64,000 nucleotides of DNA from Gyromitra esculenta (lineage: Eukaryota; Ascomycota; Pezizomycetes; Pezizales; Discinaceae), in the NCBI GenBank assembly GCA_038503075.1, contig JBCAML010000005.1:682001-746000 (forward strand), read 5' to 3'. This document shows, piece after piece, positions 28,842 to 41,300 of the stretch. Positions within the stretch are counted from its first letter, which is position 1; each line of letters starts with the position of its first letter. The notes beneath the pieces were generated by a model. It did not search any database and was not told the DNA's origin. It was given only the letters and a program-made list of their open reading frames with translations. The position numbers and the translations under genes are program-made.

Positions 28842-29235
28842 ATGGATATTAGGTGGGGAAAGGTGTATGTGGAAAGTCTGGATATACAAAAAAATAAAAT
28901 AAGTAGAACAAAGCAGCAAAAGTTTTTTCTCACACTCTATGTGCATTACCTAGGAGTTTGAGGGTGTCTTTTAATGGGAATGATTCAATTAAGATTTTCA
29001 CGCTGGATCGTGAATTCCCCGTCCTCCATGTCATTACAATTAATTTTATATCTGGTCGCGAGTTTGCATCGTATAATTGGATAGTAGTATTCTTCTTGAA
29101 GTCAGGCACTGCTCACTGTATCGTATTCTTGTGGGAGGATCGGTTTGAGATATTCGGATGCGATACAATTTGGGGGTATGGGTTGTAACTAAATTACGTC
29201 GAATTCGTGGTGACCTGCTCTAGGGAAAATATATG

Positions 29236-29422
29236 TGTTGAAACTATTGGTATTGCACCCTAATAGTACTCAGGGCACCAGCCCTGTAGATCTTTGATAG
29301 CCAGACTGGCTTTGTGAGCTTTCTATTGGTCAATCTCTTGTATATATAGTGCCTGCTTTGCTTTCATCTCGCTCGGCATCTTAAGCTCAAATGGTACTCG
29401 ATCGTGGTCTAAAACTCCAACA
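29236..29422 (+). mobile_element. Solo LTR, family A (copy 1)
   Basis: A 187-bp segment begins TGTTGAAACTATTG and ends CTCCAACA, i.e. TG...CA with inverted TGTTG/CAACA termini. The direct repeat ATATG flanks it exactly (29231-29235 and 29423-29427), a 5-bp target-site duplication typical of LTR retrotransposons. It contains a TATA-like tract. It clearly matches a second copy at 43067-43270 along most of its length. No gag/pol coding sequence is adjacent, so it is a solo LTR left by LTR-LTR recombination. The copia superfamily is suggested by the termini only. Strand is arbitrary. Confidence 0.88.
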
Positions 29423-29427
29423 ATATG

Positions 29428-29701
29428 TGTTGGATATATGGTATATATCCATAGGCTTCCTAGTGTTTCATTGGTACGTCATTATTCGGGATACCGATAT
29501 CGGTTCGGTCAATAGTCTTACCTTCTAATGGGGCTTGCTCGGGCCGATCTATTCGGCGCCCAAAGGGCCCCCATAAACCTGTTTATATATGACTCCATAG
29601 GGAGTATATATATGGAGCTCTATTCCCGCTCGTCTATTCTGTTTCCTCTTTACTACTTCACTGGATACTGAATATCACATATCTATTCATTATATTCAAC
29701 A
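29428..29701 (+). mobile_element. Solo LTR, family B
   Basis: A 274-bp segment begins TGTTGGATATATGG and ends ATATTCAACA, with the same kind of TG...CA inverted ends as the neighbouring family A LTR but a different interior. Direct repeats ATATG lie immediately before (29423-29427) and after (29702-29706). The first of these copies is shared with the family A element. TATA-like tracts occur inside. No internal coding region is present. Assignment as an LTR rests on termini, target-site duplication and size; a second copy was not seen in the window. Confidence 0.8.
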
Positions 29702-32700
29702 ATATGGGGCTTCGGGGGAACGAGTGACGGTTTGTGTACCTTATTATAAATTTTGACCGTTTAATACCCAATAAATAAGAAAGCATATGATAACTGAATA
29801 CACGTGCACATGCGGTTGATTGGAATGATAATAAAATTAAAGCAAACTCGACCATTTTATGCGACACCCTTTGACTTCAATCTAAGCCTCTCCTCTGTTC
29901 TTCCAGGCGTTGAATCTACCAAAAGATCTAGCTTCCACAAGGAACATCGGTTTTTGCGCAGCAGCAAAAGCTTAGCAGTTTTATAGCCCAAGATCTCCTT
30001 TTCTATTATATATATCACCGCACTTTCAAGATGCGAGTTTTTTTTAAGGGGGGTGGGGGTTTGACAGGTTTGACATCATCCTGTTAATGCGTCGCATACC
30101 GCAGGGACTTGTTGGGCATGGTTGTATGTGTATATGGCTATATATTTCTTTTGGTAGGACTAGTGTGTAGAATTATTATTCTCTAGTACCAGGAAGCCCA
30201 AGAGTTCGAAGGTAACGACATGAAAATGAAGTCTGCTCGGGTTGGTACTGAGCAATAGCCCCCAATTGTGCAGCCGAGTCTAGTTGCATCTATCGAAATT
30301 AACAAATGAGTAGGGGAACTCCCTAAGACCATAACCCTTCTGTAGTGATATGACTTGCGGTGCTGGCCGCATTCTGTTAGCTATATAAGGGGATTGCACT
30401 TAATACGGACTCAAAAAAAACTAACTAATTAACCGGCATGCTTAAGTCCAGTCAATAATATCCCATTACCAAGAATGAACATTTCCTTGTTTGCTCTGCC
30501 TGGTGTGAGCACTCTCAAAAAAACCCCTCCTCGAATATGAGCAGGATTAATATTTGAGCCATGGAATCAGCGAGGTGATCTGTTTAAAATGACGTATGTT
30601 TTAGGGTGGACACCTTCGAAACTCACCCACATAGCCATTTTGTTGATAAGCCGAAGCGTAGAGTATCGTGCAATTTTGTTTTGTTTTGTGTAGAGTACAT
30701 ATATTAAAAAGTTCCTAACAGCTGTGACTTTGGGCTTTCCCCGCACGAGAGAAGTGGTGTTAGGGGATAATCGGCGCCGAGAAACTAATTTATGTATCCC
30801 CACCCGCTGCAGTGTCTTCATAGCTTGGTGCAGCGCTATGTGCGTGGCCTGCAACGTCCTTCATCTACTGTCACTCGTTGAACTAACTTTGAGGTGGAGT
30901 GGTGCCGCCTTGAGCCTGTTTATTTTTGCCTAACCACCGCCCGTTCCATCCCTTTCTTATTTTCTTAAAGTCACACGTTATTCGTATACCCCACCCATCT
31001 CAAGCGGCGCCGCTATCCCCTAAATCGTTAAAATATTTCTTGCACGAGTATACACGCGAGAAAGGCACGTGGCTTTATAAGATTCAGTTTTATGAATTAG
31101 CATAGATCTGGAATTGCGATCGTCCGCACATCTAATCACGATCACGTCGATTCGTGGCGTCGTGTTTCTTCCGGGCATTGAACCACCGTCTTGGCATGGT
31201 GTCAGAACACATACATGTATTTACGCAACCCTGACCACGATCGTATGCCTTAGCTCTGTATAAATAGCTACCTTCTTACTGTGGTGTTTATTAACACTAT
31301 CAAGCTATAATTTATTCGACTTATTCGATCGATCAATGCGTGAGAGAGTTTGACCAACGTGTCTGGCAAATATTAAGCACGGCCTATAGCTAGCATCGTG
31401 AATGTGGAATGGAGATTCAATAAGCGTAATAGGCAGTGGCAGATGGTGTGCCTTTGCCGGGACAATGCTTATAGCAAGGTTATGTTTTCCTACATGATAC
31501 ATATTAGTAAAGTGAGTGGGACCACTAACTCGCGTGTTCACTGCATTGTGATGCTTATCTCGAGATCTCACTGTAGATGCTATGGGACTCATGACTACGT
31601 GTACTAGTTAGAAATTTCTGGGAATCGAGAAATCGATGCAAATCGACACTTTGGCTATGTAGGGTTGGATGACAGAGTAATTATCTGGTTCCCTCCACAA
31701 GCGATCTTAGCTTTACTACAACTCTCCTAAATCAGAGTCGTGCGCTGCTTCAGATACCCTCCCTTGGTTCATACATGTAACTTTTCCGTGTCTCGTATGT
31801 TTGAGACTTGGTGGTATTTGTTCCCGCAGATTGGAGTTAGGTGATGGTAACCCGTGAGCCGAGTGACCCCATGTGATGTGAAGACTATCGGTATCCTGTA
31901 CTTAGAATTTGTAGTAGTCGTCTACTCTAAAACGCGTGAAGGCTTACTCTAGTTATGTCTTTAAATTAACGGCCAAAAATTTCTAAGAATGGCCATATAC
32001 TCCAGAGCACTACATCATCAACATTGTGATCTATCGACTATCGAGCAAAACCACCACAACCACCAAGGGAAAATCCAGGAAGAGAGTTACTTCCTTCAAA
32101 GCAGTCATAGTTGTTTTGTAGTAGTCCACCAAAGAGAGTGATTCCAGAGACCAAATTTGAGAACTTATGTAGGGATCACATCACGTGTTGTTCAGGAGTG
32201 ACAAAAGTGCTTGCGCCTGCAACGTCACACGTGTCTCAAAAGAGAAAAATAATCTGTTGGAGTTATCGTCATGCTAGAGTGGTTATTGATGATTAATTAC
32301 TATGAATCGAAAATTCAGGCAAACAATGCCCTGCACATGGGTTAGGGCTAAACCACAGAAATCATACGACATTGTAGGCACATGTCACCCAATATATTTA
32401 TATACATAGTAAATGCCTCAGCCCTTTCCTTGCTCTTTGTACTTCTTGCAACAAAATCCACCTTCTATCTACCTGACTTCTGTTTACTCCCATTCTCTAT
32501 TTGATTTTATCGTTTCGATCGTGCTAAAAATTATGGATTTTTTGGTTTCTCAGGATCACACGACAAAATGACACTTAAGGAAACGGTAAGATCAGGGCGT
32601 TCAGTGAATAAATCAGCGCATAAATTGTTCCTGACAAATTTAGTTCTAGGCTCAGATCTAAATAAAATGGCCTAAACTTGCTACGAAGCAACCTCGCGAA

Positions 32701-32906
32701 TATGTGAAAAATCTCAGAGCATAGCAGGTGCAAGCCTGAATACGGACACATCATACAACCCCGGATGGGCTACATAAGAAAAACAATAATATTGATCCCC
32801 AAAAATGAAATAAAAGCGACAACTGATCGCGCCAACATCGCCACCCAAACATAAAAAGCCCCTAAAATGGGCATGTCTTCCTCTCTATATCCCGTTTCCT
32901 CACCCT

Positions 32907-33707
32907 CTATCCCTTCAATGCATAGATTTCAGCATCAGTATCGCTTGGCAGCTCCATTAATTTCACAGATCCCTTTCCGACGTCATAGATGAAACCATGC
33001 ACCTCAAGTCCTCGATCCTCAATAGCCTCGGCAACATTTTCGTTACGTCGGACTGCATGTACCTGGGCAATAACATTCAGCTCGACTAGGCGTTCCATAC
33101 GCTTAACTGGGTCTGCGATGGCAGTGAGCTCAGCCTTATGCGCAGCTCGCACATCACGGATATTCTGTAGCCAGGCGTCGACTAGACCGTACTTCTTTTG
33201 GCCGAGAGCAGCCATAACACCGCCGCAGCCAGTGTGCCCACAGACGATGATGTGCTTGACCTGCAAGTGGAATCACGTTAGGGTTTTTGCGCTCCTCAAC
33301 AAAAATATGAAATTGATGGGAGGTAGGGTAACACGCCTGCAGGATCTCTACGGCGTATTGAATGACGCTAAGGGAACTCAAATCACCGGTTGGGATGAGG
33401 TTTGCGATGTTTCTGTGGACGAAGACTTCGCCTGGTAGTAGGTCCAACAAGCTAGTCTCAGGAACTCGAGAGTCGCTACATCCGATCCATAAAATCTGAG
33501 GGTGCTGTCCACTGGCAAGCGCCGGAAAGAGGCCTGGACGGAGAGCAGAGAGTCGCTGTGACCAGGCAGTGTTCCGAGCGATGAGCGATTCGATACTGTC
33601 ACCGTCGGTGAAGCGGAAGATAGCTTTAAAACCCCAGTGTTAGCCATTCAGTATGGACTATAGGCTGTGGAGTGGTAGGAGAGCTACTTACTTGGATCGT
33701 TGCTCAT
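32907..33707 (-). CDS. Beta-class carbonic anhydrase
   Basis: Three minus-strand exons, 33707-33692, 33623-33337 and 33260-32907, give 218 residues. Zinc and active-site residues are visible: Cys54-Ser-Asp56-Ser-Arg58 in WIGCSDSRVPE, and His110/Cys113 in IIVCGHTGCGG. These form the Cys-His-Cys zinc site with the Asp-Arg pair. The enzyme interconverts CO2 and bicarbonate, supplying bicarbonate for carboxylations and CO2 sensing; yeast Nce103 and Aspergillus CanA/CanB are relatives. There is no obvious targeting peptide, so a cytosolic location is likely. Intron 1 is GTAAGT...AAG. Intron 2 begins GCGTGT after CTGCAG and ends TTGCAG: a GC-AG intron is the only way to keep EILQVKHIIV continuous. 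Confidence 0.95.
33261..33336 (-). other. Non-canonical GC-AG intron in the carbonic anhydrase gene
   Basis: The 76-nt intron runs on the minus strand from GCGTGT at 33336 to TTGCAG ending at 33261. The nearest GT, two bases into the intron (GTGTTA), would shift the frame in front of the conserved zinc-binding CGHTGCGG segment. Confidence 0.7.
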
Positions 33708-35714
33708 CTTAGACGGGTGAAGTTCTGGGAAGGGATTAAGAGCGGGTCGAGTACCGTTTTAACTTATGTACTTGGCAGGAACAACTAGCGCGAGATCTAG
33801 CGTGACGAACTTGGAAAAGAAAGCTGCGAGAGCGTGGTATAAAAAATTAACTGCAAAAAAGAGGATTGGATGGCTTGTGTATAAAAGACAGGTTTCCGGC
33901 TTATATCAAGAGAACACAGGACGCAGAGTAAACGTTGGGGTGGATCCTTAAATACATGCTCTACGTATAGGTAGATACGTAACGAATTCATATAAAAAAA
34001 ACAATTCCATGCGGCAGCCCTAGAAAGCAAAAGAATAATAAAGCAGGTGTGGTATGTCCTGCCTGCCCGTGTCATGTCGAACCTGCATCCCTGGCTTCGT
34101 TGGTTTTTGGACCCTTATCTGGAGAAGGAAAACGTGCCCCACGGCGGGGCGCCCACCCATCCACCCCCAACAGTAACGGCCTGTTGAAACTAAAACTTGA
34201 GCACCTTCAAACCCTCTCTTGATTTGACGTATGCAGTAACCCACCGACCTACCCGCTCGTTCTCCCCGAAGGAATAATAGAGACTTTGCGCAAATAGATC
34301 CAGCTCCGATTTCTAGCAATTTAATTGGTTCAGATCAGCTTCTGGCTGGTCAAAAACCAGGGCTGGCTCAAAAGCGCAAAGTCTCTAAATTTCAAGGGCA
34401 CCATCTTGACTGGTTTTTTACATGCCATACCACAGATTAAGATACCAACCGACGGTCGTAACATCCGTTACGCCGTCGATATCACATCATCCTTGCAGTC
34501 AGCACCAGCACCGCTTCGTCCGACCTTTTCAGCTGGTAGAGGCGGGCGGATCATTGGCGATGGATAGTAAACCCCGATCCCGAAAATCGGCAAGTATTGG
34601 TGGGGTCAAGTCTAAGTACCCAGAAAGGATTAAAGGGAAAAAAATAAATAAATCCTCGGCAGTATAAGTTCTTTCCGACAAAGACAAGTTACTTTTTTCT
34701 TCTCTGCGGGTCTGTATACAGCCGGACCTTGATATAAGGAACCTCGATATAATGGAAATTTGCAGTAACGGAAGGAAGTTGGGTGCAACTCTGAATTCCT
34801 AGCACCACCTAAAATTTGCTGTAAGGAAAAATTTGCTATAACGAATAAATTCCCACAAATTATGCATGTCCCTTATAACAAAGTGCGACTGTAGTATCTG
34901 TTCTGGGTCTCCGCTGGACTTACCTCCGTCCGGCAGCTCTGGTTGCGATTTGTACTTCCTGTGGATTGCTGACCTTTTCTGGGTTGTAGAAAATGTAGCA
35001 CATGCCATTCTGAATTGTTCTAGGCTTGCAGCGGGTAAGTGGTCTCTTGGAGGCGCCCGTAACAAGTGCGTAAATATAATGCTCTAGGGCATACATAAAC
35101 GTCGGTCAAGTTCCGAATCATATATGTGCTCGAGTACATGTTGCTTCTTTGTGTGTTCTATGGTTGTTATTGCTGGTGTTTGTATTACTTACATCACACC
35201 AACTGACGAATGACGTGCAGGAGGTAGTGCTTGCAGTAGGGACTGAGAAGGGCAATTAGTGGGGAAGGAGGTCAGCTTGATTCGGGGCAGTTCTGTACAA
35301 CAAGTGCACGGCGATTTTGGGCCCTTGGTTTACGTCCCTGTATTCGAAAGTTTGCTAAGGCAGCACATTAGACAAAAGAGGCTGTCTGCCTGGATGCGTG
35401 GGTGTTAGATGCAACTGCTCCAAAATAAAAATCGGTAACGCTCTTTAAGCCTATATGAGGTATTTTTGGAAAAGACAATCATAAATATCATCAACCTCGA
35501 ATCACATATGCTCCATTATTACATGTAAATAGGCATAAGAACACAAACATCGCTTTTGCTTTTTGATATCTATCTACAGGTATCGATGCTTAATATCCTA
35601 TCTTGAAATTTAGACGACAAAACAAGGTATCACTCCATATTCGCGTTGACAAATATCACAACCCTCCTTCCATTCTATTACCATCCTAACCCGAGCTTCT
35701 CTAACAGCCTGCGT
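33708..35714. other. Gene-poor spacer between the carbonic anhydrase and SRP40 genes
   Basis: About 2 kb with no supportable gene. It contains a 173-bp MITE-like element (34719-34891, listed separately) and one TACATGTA palindrome (35520-35527). Open frames are short and without motifs. Confidence 0.6.
34719..34891. mobile_element. MITE-like element with Tc1/mariner-pogo type ends
   Basis: A 173-bp AT-rich segment starts CAGCCGGACCTTGATATAAGG, and its opposite end, read on the minus strand, is CAGTCGCACTTTGTTATAAGG. The two ends match over about 25 bp with five or so mismatches. TA dinucleotides flank both ends (34717-34718 and 34892-34893), as expected for the Tc1/mariner/pogo superfamily. 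It is non-coding and far too short for a transposase, so it is a non-autonomous copy. Subfamily is inferred from end sequence only. Confidence 0.78.
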
Positions 35715-37631
35715 CTAATCTGTGAACTTGAAAGAGTTGGTGCTAAAATCGATTGCCCCGCCTTTGTAAGACCCTCGTTTCTTCTGTAACGTGTATTAGA
35801 ACTTAATCCCGGAATATAGAAGCGCATTTTATCTTGCATAAGTTATGCATAAAGTCCTCCCACTCCGTGGCACAAGCCCTGCCCAGTCAGAGAAGCGCGT
35901 GAAATTGATTTCGCGGCGCCTGTTGGGATTTTGAGCAGGTTTCCCGATGAAGCCTGTCAACAGGGATATGGGAGTTTCGAATTTTGCGTCGAACCGGGAA
36001 ACCCAAGGTACGGGATTGAAAATCACGAAACAGGAAGGGAACCAACCTTATTCTTTTCCTTAGTAAACCCCTTTCCTTTAGTAACGATCAAATCCCGATG
36101 CGCCTTCGTGGTATAGTGGTTTTCCGAGAAACCCAGAGATTCGAAAGTGTTATCCTTCAGTCTTTCATCAACATAGACAACCTTCGAAGGATCGACTCGC
36201 TGGAATGGCTTCTTTTGATTGTGATCGTCCGTGATAGCTGAACTACTGATGGCACCACTGCTAGAGCTGGCGGAGGAGTCGTTTGAGCTCCTGCATCATT
36301 ATGGCAGTTAGATAATGACAACGGTAAGATATCTGCGGGTATGGGATGCGTGGTACTAACGATTCAGCTGCGAGAGTCTCTTGCTTGTTAGATCTAATTT
36401 TCTTAGATGAAGGTTCGGGGGAGCTAGAATCGCGTTTTCGCTTGCTATTGGTATCTTTATCCAAATGTTTGATGGAGGACCCTTTCACTGATTTATCTTT
36501 ATTTTTCTTACCCTTCTTATCTTTCTTATCCTTCTTACTCTTCTTTCCGTCTTCGGATGATGAGGAAGAGGAGGAGGAGGAGGAAGAGGAGGAGGAAGAA
36601 GAAGAGCTCGAAGAGCTCGAGCTATCTGAAGAGGAGTCCGAATCGGAACTTGAAGAGTCAGGCACCTTTTTTGCTTTGCTCTTCTTCTTGTCTTCCTTGT
36701 CCATGTTTCTCTTTTTACTCTTTTTGTCGTCCTCGGAGGAAGATTCGGACGAGGAGCTCGGAGAGCCGGACGAGGAGCTGGAGGAGCTGTCTGAAGAAGC
36801 CGAGGAGGACGAGGACGAAGATGACTTCTTAGAAGCCGAGCTGGTGGAAGACTTGGAAGACTTGGAGGAGGCTTTGCTAGTTTCAGATTTGGCAGATTTA
36901 GAGGATGCGTCACCATCGCTATCACCATCGCTGTCGGAGGAGCTGGACGGAGAGGAGGAAGACTTGGATGAAGTATTGTTCTTTTTGTTAGCGCTAGATC
37001 TTACGGATTCGGCATCAGAGTCTGAGCTCGAGCTGGAGTCGAAACTAGAGCTGGAACTAGAATTGGAGTCATCCTTCATTTTTCTATTTGAGATTAGTAT
37101 GGTGCCTGCAGTCTGGATTGCTTGTGTAATTGATCGGAAATCATACTCATCCTCACTCTTACTCTCGTTACTGCTACTGCTACTATCATTGTTGCTGTCA
37201 CCAGCCTTCTTCTTCTTCTTCTCTCCGTTGATTGTGACCGAAGAGTCTGAATCGATATCTGGATCATCTGAATCAGAGTCATCAGACTCAGGTGTAGCTG
37301 CCCGCTCGTCGTCGGCTTCGGAGGAACTGTCAGTATTGTCACTACCATTATGTTCTTCATCTTTGGCGACCTTCTTCTTCTTCGCTTTCTTCACTTTCCC
37401 CTCCTTCCCTGATAGGGTCTGCCATTCCTCGAAAAGGCTCTTCAAAGTTGGGAAATCTTTTGGGAGCTCGAGTTTTTTGGCGCTGTGTTCAGCCGCGAAA
37501 ATCGTAGATGTAGAACCAAAACCAGATTCTTGGAGGAATTGTCCTACAGCGGCGAGAAGTTGAGGAGGAGGAGGAGGTAGTGATGGGCTGGCGGACTTTT
37601 TCGTGCCACTCCTTTTCAATTTGGTACCCAT
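35715..37631 (-). CDS. SRP40: Nucleolar Srp40/Nopp140-like protein (LisH + SRP40 C-terminal domain)
   Basis: Three minus-strand exons, 37631-36361, 36290-36047 and 35783-35715, join in frame (527 residues). The N-terminus has a LisH-like helix pair (LLAAVGQFLQESGFGSTSTIF). A long low-complexity centre alternates poly-Ser/Asp/Glu tracts with Lys blocks, probably casein-kinase-2 phosphorylation substrates. The conserved SRP40 C-terminal domain follows: PFQRVDPSKVVYVDERLKDN, LIVTKGKGFTKEKNK and, on the last short exon, KKRGSYKGGAIDFSTNSFKF. The protein is a nucleolar chaperone of box C/D and H/ACA snoRNPs in yeast and animals. The last intron is 263 nt, long for this window, and hides the 23-codon final exon. 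Confidence 0.93.
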
Positions 37632-38331
37632 ACTTAATTAAATATTGCTCTGGAAGGAACGCTATGTTGAAAATTGGCTATGGTAGATTTGAGGAAGGGT
37701 TTGATGACGCACTACCCAGAAAAAACCAGGGAAGGGTACTGGGGAGGATTGGGTGGATATTGGATGGACATGAACTGGACTGACTGCTATTTAGTTCTTC
37801 TATTCCTGCAAACTTTTTTCTCTTCCACACGTGATTTTCAGCCTCCCTTTCAAGGGCGTGTGCCTGCCCTAACCGCATGTAGCTACCCATAATCCGTAAA
37901 AGAGAGCCCGTGTGGCTGTTTGCCAGGAAAAAGGTTATCTCATATATTATTATTTCATGATCTAATCTTGTTGTGATGGTCCTATTAAGATATATTATGC
38001 GTAGAGAATAGGGGAAGGAAATCGATTCGCCCTTGGGTGACGGATGAACAGATGGGTTCATCGATCCCGAAGTGCTGGGACAGCTGCGGCCACGACTGGC
38101 GAATTGGTCTAACTAGGTACATACCTATGATACTCGCGACACAGCTGACAACCCCCCGTGTATCAACTTCAACCTCAACGTCACGTAGAAGTAAGAGCGA
38201 GAGAGAGAACAGGTGCAGCTTTGCACCTGCCCCCAGCCCTCCATTTAGTCCGCGACCCCTCTCAGCACCATCATCTCTCCCCGAACCCCACCCCTTTCGA
38301 GATATTGTCTTCACTATCGTGAACACGGATC
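37632..38331. promoter_or_regulatory. Divergent intergenic region SRP40 / SEC3
   Basis: This 700-bp spacer should hold both promoters. A pyrimidine-rich stretch at about 38215-38310 precedes the SEC3 start. No other element was recognised. Confidence 0.55.
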
Positions 38332-41300
38332 ATGGCGGATCCCTTTCCGCGGAATCGACCTCCCAATGTCCCCCCCCCCAATCCTGGCCCAGCAGCTACT
38401 ATCTCTAAAGCTCAGCAATTTGAAATCGAAAAGAAACGGATAACTTCTTCGTGCTTCTCTAGAACCGACACGGACGGTTCCAGTATGTAATCTCTCCCAG
38501 AGAAAATAACTTAAATCAATGGTTGAGATCTTGTTCCTCTAACTCGGACTCTACTTCCTGCATCTAGTTCTCGAGTCCTACATAACGCACTGTAAAGTCA
38601 TCGAAGATGCCACGTCTCCATCAGCACCACCAGCCCCAGATGCTCCCATCGACCAGAAGAAGGTACGGGTGATCATCATAGCTGTCCGGAAGTCCGGGAG
38701 GGTTCGCATGCACAAGGCAAGAGAAAACCCAAATGGTTCATTTCAGATTGGAAAGACGTGGAATTTAGACGACCTCCAGGAGATCGAGAACTATACGCCT
38801 CCCAATGAAAAGGGGTTCACTGTCACGATATTAAAACCTTACTACTGGCAGGCGCAGTCGAGCAAGGAGAAGGATTTCTTCATTTTGTCATTACTCAAAA
38901 TCTACAAAAAGTACACAGGAGGCAAGATACCGAATCTGATCGGCTTTGAAAGGACGGATATCGATAGGATATTGGATGGGGCTGCAAGTCTTCAGGTCAA
39001 ACAACGGCAAGAGGAAGAGGGATTTCGGGTGTCAACTCCCCCCACACCAGCATCATTAAATGCCAATCAAATGCCACTTAAACCTCCATCGCTCAGAAAT
39101 CTTGGAACAGCGCAATCTATGGACTCGCTGACAAAGCCTGCTTTGCGACAACATTCGCCCGGGATGAAAGCCACTGATGGATTATCTGCTGCTGTGGGTG
39201 TTTTACGACCATCTCAGTCTAGCGACCGTCTTCCCAATAGCAGTAGAAGAGCGCCGGACCCACTTGCTTTGGGCCGCACCACTTCGGCAAAATCTAATGC
39301 ATCAAATGGTTCTATCCCCCCCCCAATTCCCCCCCAAGGTCCAGGAAGGCGCCCCTCCGATGGGTCTCAAAGATCTGATCGTCAGCGCTCTAATTCGCGG
39401 CCTCCTCATGACGAAAGAGCCACGCGTAGAGCTCCATCAGTGGAACCTTCTGCTGAGAAAATGCGCAGAACCCCATCTTCAAATAGCCAACAATCGCGTG
39501 AGGCTCCTTCGGTGGAATACCAGCCTTTTAATAATAATAGTGCTAGAGCGCCTGAACAGTCTCCTAACGCCCCAGACCCTTCTAGTCGCACCTTGCAGTC
39601 AAAGAGATCCAACAAAGAAGTAGGATCTGCATTCCGACTAGCTGCGACTGCGTTCGCTGTAGGAAATCCCAAATACAGGCCACAGACCCCAACCACCCCA
39701 ACCATACCATCAGCAACAGCCATGTCAAGGGGGCCTTCTCGTGAACCTGACAGGCTCAAAGAACTTGAAAAGCCACCAGAGCTGCCGCAGATTAAGTTAC
39801 CGAGAGATCAAGGGAATGGAAATGGCGCCAGTCCTAATGGTAGGGTCGAGGAGGCTGAAGATAGACGTTCACGGTCACGGGATCATGCCCCTTCTGTCTC
39901 ATCACAAAAACCCCCTTCACCTGTTGAGAAGATTGACCCACCGCCAAAAAGCGAGAGGAGAGCCACACTTACGTCAAGGGAGAATAACATACCTGCGTTA
40001 CTCGATCAGAAACCAAAAGTACGAGATCTATCGCCGGTGCCGCGGAATCAAGGCGCTTTGGATATTCCACCCACCATGAGCCGAAGATCGCCCTCCCCAG
40101 ATCGATCGACTCTAGATCCTGGCAATGAGCATGCTCCTCGAAGCAGATCTCGGTCTCCCAATACTAAGGCACGGAAACGAAAGTCAGCAAAATCCTCATA
40201 TCTGGACGACGTAGACACATCTCGTGTAACCGTGGATCTAGAAGAGCTATTACATGAGTTCAACTGGGATGGAAGAGGGAAAGTAGATGAACTGGAGACA
40301 AGCATCAAAAAAGAGATTGCCACTGTCGAATCAAGTAACATCATCATCCACTCAGATGGCGACATGAGAGTTGATGATTTGTCGGCTTTGCTTGATAAGG
40401 CGATCAAAGAATGCGAAGAAATGGATGCGCTGTTGACGCTGTATGCCGTCGAGTTGACTGTATGTTGTGTTCTCGTCTCACTGCTTTGACTGCCACGGTA
40501 ACTTATCCTGATATCCCACACAGAGTTTGAACGATGACATTGCACACATCGAGAACCAATCACAAGGCCTCCAAGTCCAAACAGCAAATCAAAAAACGTT
40601 GCAGAAGGAACTCCAGAGCCTACTAGAGACAATCTCAATCGTGCCTCAGCAATTGGACGTTCTTAAATACGGATCCATTGATTCTCCGCAGGCTCTTGAA
40701 GGGATTGAAGAAACCCTTTTGGCTCTCTTCAAGGCAATGGCGACTATAGATCCCCACATTGCCGCCCACAGCAACCCTGAATCACCCGTCAACAACGGAC
40801 GAAGAGGTTCGTGGAGTGATGAGGGAATAGGCACCATGCGTGCCCTACAAGAGAAGAAAGAAGGGTACCGGACCGAGATCAGGGCGTTCCTAGCAAGACA
40901 ACGGCAATTCCTAGCCATCAAGTTCCAGGCTGAAGTTGTAGCGCTTGAGAAGAACTCGAAGGGCGCGGAGGTGATCCAGGGAGCAAAACCCAAACTACCT
41001 GGTCATGAGAGCGCGTATGTTTCGATCTATAAATTTGTGGGATTGGTCGTATTCACAAAGGATGTAGACCGGGAGGAGTATATGGAGCTACAGAAATTGT
41101 ACATAAAGCCAGTGAAACTCTTGTTTGAGAGTGAGTTTAAGGATCATGTGTTTGCATGGAAGCGGATTTCTAGAAAACCAACGCAGGAAGAGTTGGACCT
41201 TGGTATGTATTCTGGTTTTAAGACATCGGGTAGTATCAAATAGCTAACCCGTGGATACAGTTTTTACTGTCGAGGAGAAGGGGACAGACAACGTTGCGGT

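Larger units (their letters stand above)
28842..32906. other. Gene-poor, repeat-containing spacer
   Basis: Four kilobases without a supportable gene, carrying two abutting solo LTRs (29236-29701, listed separately) and two TACATGTA palindromes (31212-31219, 31772-31779). Open frames are short and lack motifs. TATA-like sequences near 29340 and 29585 lie inside the LTRs and probably belong to them. Confidence 0.6.

Noticed and set aside
31190..31215. TGGTGTCAGAAC, similar to the retrotransposon primer-binding sequence TGGTATCAGAGC
   Set aside because: No LTR of suitable structure precedes it and no retrotransposon coding sequence follows.
36095..36150. tRNA-like sequence (TGGTATAGTGG followed by GATTCGAA, resembling A and B boxes)
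   Set aside because: It is the antisense of the SRP40 C-terminal domain exon (36290-36047). It has no anticodon stem and the other strand is clearly coding.
36346..37563. 405-codon open frame on the plus strand, Glu/Leu-rich
   Set aside because: Shadow of SRP40: serine and lysine codon runs read antisense give Glu/Leu/Phe runs.
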